Shown here in pieces: positions 58,695-64,000 of a DNA stretch of 64,000 bases. Below the pieces are notes generated by a model that worked only from the letters and a program-made list of their open reading frames with translations, had not been told where the DNA came from and searched no databases. Source of the DNA: Promicromonospora sp. Populi (GTDB lineage: Bacteria > Actinomycetota > Actinomycetes > Actinomycetales > Cellulomonadaceae); assembly GCF_041081105.1 (NCBI RefSeq), contig NZ_CP163528.1:124001-188000 (forward strand), in the 5' to 3' direction. Each line of letters begins with the position of its first letter. Within the stretch, counting starts at the first letter, position 1. The position numbers were made by a program, and so were the translations under genes.

Positions 58695-59816
58695 ATGTCT
58701 GCGCTGGAAGGTCCGACCGCGGCGATCCGCGGGCGCATCCTGCTGGGTGACGACCGCGAGGCCGAGGAGATCTGGGTTCGCGGAGGCCGCGTGAGCCTCA
58801 CCCGCCCGTCGGCGCAGGGCACCAACATGCGGGTGCTGGAGGGCTGGGCGGTGCCCGGCCTGGTCGACGTGCACTGCCACATCGGGCTCGCGGGCGACGG
58901 CGTGGTGTCCCTGGGCGAGGCCGAGAAGCAGGCGGTGGCGGACCGTGACGCCGGGGTGCTGCTGGTCCGCGACGCCGGCTCGCCGCTCGACACCGCGTGG
59001 GTGCACGAGCGCGCCGACCTGCCGCACCTGCTGCGAGCGGGTACGCATCTTGCGCTGCCCAAGCGGTACCTGCGCGGCTACGGGCTGGAGCTCGAGTCCC
59101 CGGACCAGCTCCCGCAGGCGGTGCGTACCGAGGCCCGCCGCGGCGACGGCTGGGTCAAGCTCGTGGGCGACTGGATCGACCGCTCGCTGGGGGCCGACGG
59201 TGACCTGCGGCCCCTGTGGCCCCAGGACATGCTCGTGGAAGCGGTCGCCGTGGCGCACGCCGAGGCAGCCCGGGTAACAGTGCATTCCTTCGCCGCCGAG
59301 ACCATCGACGGTCTGCTGGCCGCCGGGGTCGACTGCATCGAGCACGGCACCGGCATGACCGCCGAGCACATGGCGGTGGCTGCCGAGCGCGGGGTCGCCG
59401 TCACCCCCACCCTGCTGCAGGTGGGGCAGTTCGAGAACATCGCGGCGCAGGCCGACGGCAAGTACCCCCGGTACGCGGAGCGGATGCGTGCCATGTACGC
59501 GAACCGCTACCAGCAGGTGCGCGACCTGCACGAGTCGGGTGTGCAGCTCCTGGTCGGCACGGACGCCGGCGGCACCATCTCGCACGGCCGGATCGCCGAC
59601 GAGTGCGCCGAGCTGGTCGCGGCCGGCATCCCGGCGGCGGAGGTCGTGGCGATGGCGTCCTGGCGGGCGCGCGACTACCTCGGCTTCGGGGCCGTCGTCG
59701 AGGGGTCCAGCGCCGACCTCGTGGTGTACCCGGCGGACCCGCGCGAGAACATCGAGGTGCTGCGGTACCCGACCGCCGTCGTGCTGCGCGGTGTGATCTA
59801 CCCGACCGCGCGCTGA
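58695..59816 (+). CDS. Amidohydrolase-superfamily enzyme of unknown substrate
   Basis: 373 residues. Metal ligands of the superfamily are visible: His-x-His in [13 protein letters not shown], a candidate bridging Lys in [10 protein letters not shown], His in VTVHSFAAE, His in CIEHGTGM and Asp in VGTDAGG. The C-terminal beta-sandwich ([17 protein letters not shown]) is the usual closing module of imidazolonepropionase/cytosine-deaminase-like hydrolases. It stands between ffh and rpsP, where many actinobacteria carry such a gene; the substrate is unknown. ATG 58695 follows AAGGAG. Confidence 0.88.
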   Translation: MSALEGPTAAIRGRILLGDDREAEEIWVRGGRVSLTRPSAQGTNMRVLEGWAVPGLVDVHCHIGLAGDGVVSLGEAEKQAVADRDAGVLLVRDAGSPLDTAWVHERADLPHLLRAGTHLALPKRYLRGYGLELESPDQLPQAVRTEARRGDGWVKLVGDWIDRSLGADGDLRPLWPQDMLVEAVAVAHAEAARVTVHSFAAETIDGLLAAGVDCIEHGTGMTAEHMAVAAERGVAVTPTLLQVGQFENIAAQADGKYPRYAERMRAMYANRYQQVRDLHESGVQLLVGTDAGGTISHGRIADECAELVAAGIPAAEVVAMASWRARDYLGFGAVVEGSSADLVVYPADPRENIEVLRYPTAVVLRGVIYPTAR

Positions 59817-59847
59817 CCGCCCAGGGTGTGACGCACACGCGGTTGGT

Positions 59848-59874
59848 GGGGGCCTGCGGCGTCTGGCACAATGT
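59848..59874 (+). promoter_or_regulatory. Promoter of the rpsP operon
   Basis: A TTGGTG -35-like element about 18 bases before the extended -10 TGGCACAAT. The rplS upstream region has a near-identical element, TGGCAAAATG. It leaves an approximately 120-base leader before rpsP. Confidence 0.5.
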
Positions 59875-59997
59875 GCAGGTACTCGGCGCGCCCGGGCCCC
59901 TCTCACCCGGTCAGGCCGCGTTCCGGTCCCACCCACTGCTTCACCCCACGTCGCGGTGCTCGGGACCAACCCATCAGATAACAGGAGAGACCACTTC

Positions 59998-60423
59998 GTG
60001 GCTGTCAAGATTCGTCTCAAGCGCCTCGGCAAGATCCGGGCCCCGTACTACCGTGTCGTCGTCGCCGACTCGCGCACCAAGCGCGACGGTCGTGTGATCG
60101 AGGAGATCGGCAAGTACCACCCGACCGAGGAGCCGTCGCTCATCGACATCAAGTCGGAGCGCGCACAGTACTGGCTCGGCGTCGGCGCACAGCCGACCGA
60201 GCAGGTCGCCGCTCTGCTCAAGGTGACCGGTGACTGGCAGAAGTTCAAGGGCCTGCCGGGCGCCGAGGGCACCCTGCGCGTCAAGGGCGAGAAGGCCGAC
60301 ACGGCTTCCGCTATCGAGGCCGTCAACGCCGATGCCGAGAAGGCCAAGGCCAAGGCTGCCGAGAAGGCTGCTGCCGCCGCCGCCGAGGCACCGGCTGCTG
60401 CCGCCGAGGGCGACGAGGCCTGA
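59998..60423 (+). CDS. rpsP: 30S ribosomal protein S16
   Basis: 141 residues from GTG 59998 (CAGGAGAG upstream). The S16 core is [38 protein letters not shown] and [16 protein letters not shown]. The second half is an actinobacterial Ala/Lys/Glu-rich tail ([16 protein letters not shown]). It is an early-assembling 30S protein. Its TGA overlaps the ATG of the KH protein gene by one base. Confidence 0.97.
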   Translation: MAVKIRLKRLGKIRAPYYRVVVADSRTKRDGRVIEEIGKYHPTEEPSLIDIKSERAQYWLGVGAQPTEQVAALLKVTGDWQKFKGLPGAEGTLRVKGEKADTASAIEAVNADAEKAKAKAAEKAAAAAAEAPAAAAEGDEA

Positions 60424-60662
60424 TGCTCTCGGAGGCCCTCGAGCACCTGGTGCGCGGCATCGTGGACAACCCGGAGGACGTTCGCGTCTCTGCGAAGTCG
60501 CTGCGCCGTGGTGACCTGCTCGAGGTCCGAGTGCACCCCGACGACCTGGGCCGAGTCATCGGCCGGGGTGGTCGCACGGCCCGCGCTCTGCGCACCGTGG
60601 TCGGTGCACTCGCCACCGACGGCCCGGTGCGGGTCGACGTCGTGGACGTCGACCGGCGCTGA
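60423..60662 (+). CDS. khpA: KH-domain RNA-binding protein (KhpA/YlqC)
   Basis: 79 residues. One type II KH domain with the GxxG loop GRGG (47-50) in LGRVIGRGGRTARALRTVVG. In Gram-positives it pairs with KhpB/Jag and binds many RNAs. The start shares a base with the rpsP stop. A strong terminator hairpin follows 25 bases after its stop. Confidence 0.95.
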   Translation: MLSEALEHLVRGIVDNPEDVRVSAKSLRRGDLLEVRVHPDDLGRVIGRGGRTARALRTVVGALATDGPVRVDVVDVDRR

Positions 60663-60687
60663 ACGCCTAGCATTCAGCACGACGACG

Positions 60688-60715
60688 AGGCCCGGTCCGA
60701 ACGCGGACCGGGCCT
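60688..60715 (+). terminator. Perfect 12-bp hairpin between khpA and rimM
   Basis: Arms 60688-60699 and 60704-60715 pair perfectly around the tetraloop AACG, followed by the pyrimidine-rich TTGCTCATTCTCATTCTC. It should stop or attenuate transcription inside the rpsP-rplS block, letting rimM-trmD be expressed at a lower level than S16. Confidence 0.8.
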
Positions 60716-60742
60716 TGCTCATTCTCATTCTCAAGGAGAAAC

Positions 60743-61318
60743 ATGCAGCTGACCGTCGCCCGCGTCAGCAAGGCGCACGGGCTCAAGGGCGAGGTGGCCC
60801 TCGACGTGCGCACCGACGACCCCGAGACCCGGCTCGCGATCGGCGAGCAGCTCCAGACCGTGCCGGCCGGCGTCGGACCGCTGACCGTGACGCACTCGCG
60901 CGAGCACCAGGGCCGGTGGCTGGTCACGTTCGCCGAGGTCACCGGCCGGACCGCGGCGGAGGAGCTGCGCGGCACGGAGCTCGTCGTCGAGCAGGACGCC
61001 TCCGACGAGGAGGACGCCTGGTACCCCCACGAGCTCGAGGGCCTACGCGTCGAGCTCGAGGACGGCACCGTGGTGGGCAAGGTCATCACCCTGGAGTACC
61101 AGCCCGCGCACGAGGCGCTGCTCATCGAGGAGAGCCTGCCCGACGGCGGAACGGCCCGCACGCTCATCCCGTTCGTCCTGGCGATCGTGCCCGTGGTCGA
61201 CGTCGCGGGCGGTCGCGTGGTGCTGAGCCCGCCCGGCGGGCTGCTGGCGCGGGACGCGGACGCCGCTGTCGTCGACCGTGCCGATGATGTCGACGTCGCC
61301 GACCGGGAAGACGACTGA
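60743..61318 (+). CDS. rimM: Ribosome maturation factor RimM
   Basis: 191 residues. RimM N-domain [20 protein letters not shown], then [20 protein letters not shown], then the PRC-barrel with [40 protein letters not shown] and [16 protein letters not shown]. It helps mature the 30S head. It stands 80 bases after khpA beyond the hairpin; trmD starts two bases after its stop. A 20-residue acidic tail follows the core. Confidence 0.96.
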   Translation: MQLTVARVSKAHGLKGEVALDVRTDDPETRLAIGEQLQTVPAGVGPLTVTHSREHQGRWLVTFAEVTGRTAAEELRGTELVVEQDASDEEDAWYPHELEGLRVELEDGTVVGKVITLEYQPAHEALLIEESLPDGGTARTLIPFVLAIVPVVDVAGGRVVLSPPGGLLARDADAAVVDRADDVDVADREDD

Positions 61319-61319
61319 C

Positions 61320-62117
61320 GTGCGCGTCGACGTCGTCTCGATCTTTCCCGACTACCTGGCGGCGCTCGACCTGTCGCTGGTGGGCAAGGCGCGGCAGCGC
61401 GGCCTGCTGGACCTGCGCGTGCACGACCTGCGCGACTGGACCACGGACCGGCACCGTACGGTGGACGACACCCCGTTCGGCGGGGGAGCGGGCATGGTCA
61501 TGCGACCGGACGTGTGGGGCCTTGCGATCGACGAGGTGCTCGGACTGCCGGACGGGGCCGGGGTACGGCCAGGTGCGCACCTGATCGTGCCGACGCCGTC
61601 CGGTGAGGTGTTCACCCAGCGGCACGCCGAGAACCTCGCGTCGGCCGAGCAGCTCGTGTTCGCGTGCGGGCGGTACGAGGGCATCGATGCGCGGGTCGCC
61701 GAGCACTACCGCTCCGCCGGGGTCACCGTGCACGAGCTGTCCATCGGCGACTACGTGCTCAACGGCGGCGAGGTCGCCTCGCTCGTCATGATCGAGGCTG
61801 TGGCGCGGCTGATCCCCGGCATGGTCGGCAACCCGGACTCGCTGGTGGAGGAGTCGCACGGGGCGGCGGGGCTCCTGGAGTACCCGGTGTACACCAAGCC
61901 ACCGTCGTGGGCGGAGCTGGAGATCCCGGAGGTGCTGCTGTCCGGGCACCACGCGAAGATCGAGCGCTGGCGCCGGGACCGCGCGCTGGAGCGGACAGCG
62001 CAGCGCCGTCCGGACATGATCGCCGCGCTGGACGTGGCGAGCCTGGACAAGCACGACCTGGCGCTGCTCGGGGAGCTCGGTTGGGTGCCCGGCCCGGAGG
62101 GCCTCGTGCGGGCCTGA
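61320..62117 (+). CDS. trmD: tRNA (guanine37-N1)-methyltransferase TrmD
   Basis: 265 residues from GTG 61320. SPOUT-fold enzyme that methylates G37 to keep the reading frame. Motifs: [60 protein letters not shown] in the AdoMet knot and [20 protein letters not shown]; later SVVEESHG-like [20 protein letters not shown]. The reading that starts 14 codons earlier lies inside rimM and is not needed. Confidence 0.97.
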   Translation: MRVDVVSIFPDYLAALDLSLVGKARQRGLLDLRVHDLRDWTTDRHRTVDDTPFGGGAGMVMRPDVWGLAIDEVLGLPDGAGVRPGAHLIVPTPSGEVFTQRHAENLASAEQLVFACGRYEGIDARVAEHYRSAGVTVHELSIGDYVLNGGEVASLVMIEAVARLIPGMVGNPDSLVEESHGAAGLLEYPVYTKPPSWAELEIPEVLLSGHHAKIERWRRDRALERTAQRRPDMIAALDVASLDKHDLALLGELGWVPGPEGLVRA

Positions 62118-62356
62118 TCTCGTACGGTCCAGGTCACACCCGCACGGGTCGTCGTCCCACCCGCATGTGTGGCAAAATGAACCGTTGGTGCGTCGCCGGT
62201 CAGGTCTCTGCCACAGGGGACGACCGGGGCGGGTTACCGCCCCCGACCGGGTCAAGCCGCACCACCCTTCACAACCTTCCGGGACTCTGCCGGCCGCCAG
62301 GCCGCGTCAGAGCCCACGAGATTCGCGTCTGACCTGTGGCAGGCCCGGAGAGAACA
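62118..62356 (+). promoter_or_regulatory. rplS promoter and leader
   Basis: 239 bases. An extended -10 TGGCAAAAT (about 62169-62177) is followed by a leader of roughly 175 bases. The leader has one strong hairpin, GGGGCGG-GTTA-CCGCCCC (62226-62243), and several weaker ones. It could carry L19 feedback control, but I see no match to a known leader class. Confidence 0.45.
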
Positions 62357-62704
62357 ATGCAGAAGCTCGACATGATCGACGCAGCCTCGCTGCGGTCCGA
62401 CATCCCGGAGTTCCGTGCCGGTGACACCGTCAAGGTCAACGTCAAGGTCGTCGAGGGCAACCGCTCTCGTGTCCAGGCGTTCCAGGGCGTCGTGATCTCC
62501 CGCCACGGCGGCGGGATCGGCGAGACGTTCGCCGTCCGCAAGGTCAGCTTCGGTGTCGGTGTGGAGCGTAAGTTCCCGCTGCACGCGCCGACCATCGAGT
62601 CGATCGAGCTCGTCACCCGCGGTGACGTGCGCCGCGCGAAGCTCTACTACCTGCGCGAGCTCCGCGGCAAGAAGGCGAAGATCCGCGAGAAGCGCGAGAG
62701 CTGA
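62357..62704 (+). CDS. rplS: 50S ribosomal protein L19
   Basis: 115 residues from ATG 62357 (GGAGAGAA upstream). Typical L19: [60 protein letters not shown] and [20 protein letters not shown]. It sits at the 30S-50S interface. Transcribed from its own promoter after trmD. Confidence 0.98.
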   Translation: MQKLDMIDAASLRSDIPEFRAGDTVKVNVKVVEGNRSRVQAFQGVVISRHGGGIGETFAVRKVSFGVGVERKFPLHAPTIESIELVTRGDVRRAKLYYLRELRGKKAKIREKRES

Positions 62705-62729
62705 GGCCTACGCCTCAACGCACTCGGAA

Positions 62730-62764
62730 CCGGCCGTCATCCTCTGTTCGAGGGTGGCGGCCGG
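62730..62764 (+). terminator. Hairpin terminator after rplS
   Basis: Outer 7-bp perfect stem (62730-62736 with 62758-62764) enclosing an inner CCTC/GAGG stem. A smaller 5-bp hairpin (62703-62716) overlaps the rplS stop. Together they form the 3' end of the rplS transcript. Confidence 0.6.
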
Positions 62765-62863
62765 CGTCGTACCTGCCCAGGTCTGTGCGGATTTCCGACA
62801 GGGTCGGTGTGTGATCGCGAGGCCATTTCGCCGCTGGCGCTCCGAGGTGACAGAGTTACCCCC

Positions 62864-63682
62864 GTGACGAGTTTTGACCGGGTGGTTCCGCCCACCCCTA
62901 TCGATGGGACGCCCTTGAGCGCAGCAGATCCGTGGGCCGGCAGCGGGGAGCATCGTCGAAGCGGGGCGGCGCACGGTCGGGAGCCGAGAAAGCAGCAGTC
63001 AGGCATGTTCTCGATGCTCAAAGAGGTCGGCATCATCGTGATCAGCGCGCTGGTCCTCTCGTGGCTGATCAAGACGCTGCTCGTGCAGCCGTTCTACATC
63101 CCGAGCGCCTCCATGGAGGACACCCTCACGCAGGGTGACCGCGTGATGGCGTCGCGCCTGACGCCCGGCCCGTTCGACCTGGAGCACGGGGACATCGTCG
63201 TCTTCGTGGACCCGGGCGACTGGCTGCCGCCGTACGTGCCGCCGGAGCGTGGGCCGGTCGGCGATGCCGCGGTGTCGTTCCTGACCACCGTGGGCCTGCT
63301 GCCGCAGGACACGGGCGACCACCTCATCAAGCGCCTGATCGGCCTGCCCGGCGACACGGTCGTGTGCTGTGACGCCGAGGGGCGGGTGTCGGTGAACGGC
63401 ACGCCGATCGACGAGTCGTACATCAAGCCGGGGTCGATCCCGAGCCAGGACCCGTTCGACGTCACCGTGCCCGACGGCATGCTCTGGGTGATGGGCGACA
63501 ACCGCCAGGACTCCATGGACTCGCGGTACAACCGCAGCAAGCCGGGCGGCGGGTTCGTGCCGGTCGACAACGTGGTGGGGACGGCGTTCGCCACCGTGTG
63601 GCCGCTGGACCGCCTGAATTGGCACAGCCGCCCGAACGACGTCTTCGCGGGTGTCCCCGACGCACCTCCCGCGGGGCAGTAG
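62864..63682 (+). CDS. lepB: Type I signal peptidase LepB
   Basis: 272 residues if GTG 62864 is used (an upstream GTG at 62807 is possible). A 50-residue hydrophilic cytoplasmic lead is followed by one membrane helix (VGIIVISALVLSWLIKTLLV). The catalytic domain has Ser83 in IPSASMEDTL, the Lys dyad partner in HLIKRLIGLPGDTV and box E GDNRQDSMDSR. It removes signal peptides, for example of the protease at 20035. rnhB begins three bases after the stop. Confidence 0.94.
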   Translation: MTSFDRVVPPTPIDGTPLSAADPWAGSGEHRRSGAAHGREPRKQQSGMFSMLKEVGIIVISALVLSWLIKTLLVQPFYIPSASMEDTLTQGDRVMASRLTPGPFDLEHGDIVVFVDPGDWLPPYVPPERGPVGDAAVSFLTTVGLLPQDTGDHLIKRLIGLPGDTVVCCDAEGRVSVNGTPIDESYIKPGSIPSQDPFDVTVPDGMLWVMGDNRQDSMDSRYNRSKPGGGFVPVDNVVGTAFATVWPLDRLNWHSRPNDVFAGVPDAPPAGQ

Positions 63683-63685
63683 GCC

Positions 63686-64000
63686 GTGCGCGCGGTACCC
63701 ACGCTGCGTCAGGAGCGGGCGCTCCTCGCCTCCGGCGCCCGCCTCGTCGCGGGGATGGACGAGGTGGGGCGCGGGGCCCTCGCGGGCCCCGTGAGCGTGG
63801 GCGTCGTGGTGGTCGACGCCGCGACGCGCACCGGGCCGAAGGGTGTCGCCGACTCGAAGCTGCTGACGCCGGCCGCGCGCGAGGCGATCGCGCCCGCCGT
63901 GCGGCGCTGGGCGGTGGCCTGGGGTGTGGGGCACGCAGGCCCGGCCGAGATCGACGAGCACGGCATCATCGCCGCGCTCCGGATGGCCGGACGGCGCGCG
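63686..64000 (+). CDS. rnhB: Ribonuclease HII (partial, 3' end beyond window)
   Basis: 105 residues are visible from GTG 63686, three bases after the lepB stop. The active-site stretch [20 protein letters not shown] with its Asp-Glu pair is diagnostic, followed by [16 protein letters not shown] and [20 protein letters not shown]. It cuts RNA from RNA-DNA hybrids and single ribonucleotides from DNA. The lepB-rnhB linkage is usual in actinobacteria. The frame leaves the window open. Confidence 0.95.
   Translation, partial: MRAVPTLRQERALLASGARLVAGMDEVGRGALAGPVSVGVVVVDAATRTGPKGVADSKLLTPAAREAIAPAVRRWAVAWGVGHAGPAEIDEHGIIAALRMAGRRA

Overview
The DNA is very GC-rich, uses GTG starts freely and has many leaderless-looking starts. 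It carries the block smc - ftsY - amtB/glnK/glnD - ffh - rpsP - KH protein - rimM - trmD - rplS - lepB - rnhB and an ileS T-box. Together these point to an actinobacterial chromosome, probably order Micrococcales (Promicromonosporaceae or Cellulomonadaceae-like). The taxon is an inference from gene order and style; no rRNA is present.

Layout. 1-1.8 kb (minus): end of an iron-siderophore/cobalamin ABC importer (FecCD permease cut by the window edge, plus binding lipoprotein). 2.2-9.2 kb (plus): seven-gene operon for reductive pyrimidine/hydantoin breakdown (ureidopropionase-like amidase, dihydropyrimidinase, F420-type luciferase-like oxidoreductase) with its own two-permease ABC importer. 9.2-16.3 kb: SDR, a WXG100-like secreted toxin candidate with an overlapping lipoprotein (candidate immunity), a membrane molybdopterin oxidoreductase, azoreductase/MarR, and an MFS exporter behind a SoxR-type operator. 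16.3-19.9 kb: T-box leader and ileS.

20-39.7 kb (minus strand): accessory island. It holds a secreted trypsin-like protease and a four-gene anti-phage cluster (DUF1156 methylase, DUF499 ATPase, SNF2 helicase with DUF3883, SF1 helicase with C-terminal nuclease). The island also has a lone AbrB/MazE antitoxin, an AAA ATPase with a TACTTAT operator array, and an unfamiliar two-gene unit (FolC/Mur-type ligase plus an amidohydrolase/double-psi-barrel/membrane protein). Two of the four defence genes carry apparent frameshifts. A decayed 3' end of the Mur-type ligase lies at the inner border of the ATPase module.

39.7-47.1 kb: folC, then a dhaKLM kinase operon and a TetR/MFS pair, then DUF4233 and ndk. 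In relatives ileS-folC-DUF4233-ndk are neighbours, so this window shows that syntenic block opened twice. 47.2-64 kb: core genes for chromosome segregation (smc), protein targeting (ftsY, ffh, lepB), nitrogen sensing (amtB-glnK-glnD, with 11-bp-phased GlnR-like sites and a short GlnD without ACT domains), and ribosome/tRNA maturation, ending in a truncated rnhB.

Two partial genes at the window edges (FecCD permease 1-823 minus; rnhB 63686-64000 plus) were read directly from the bases.
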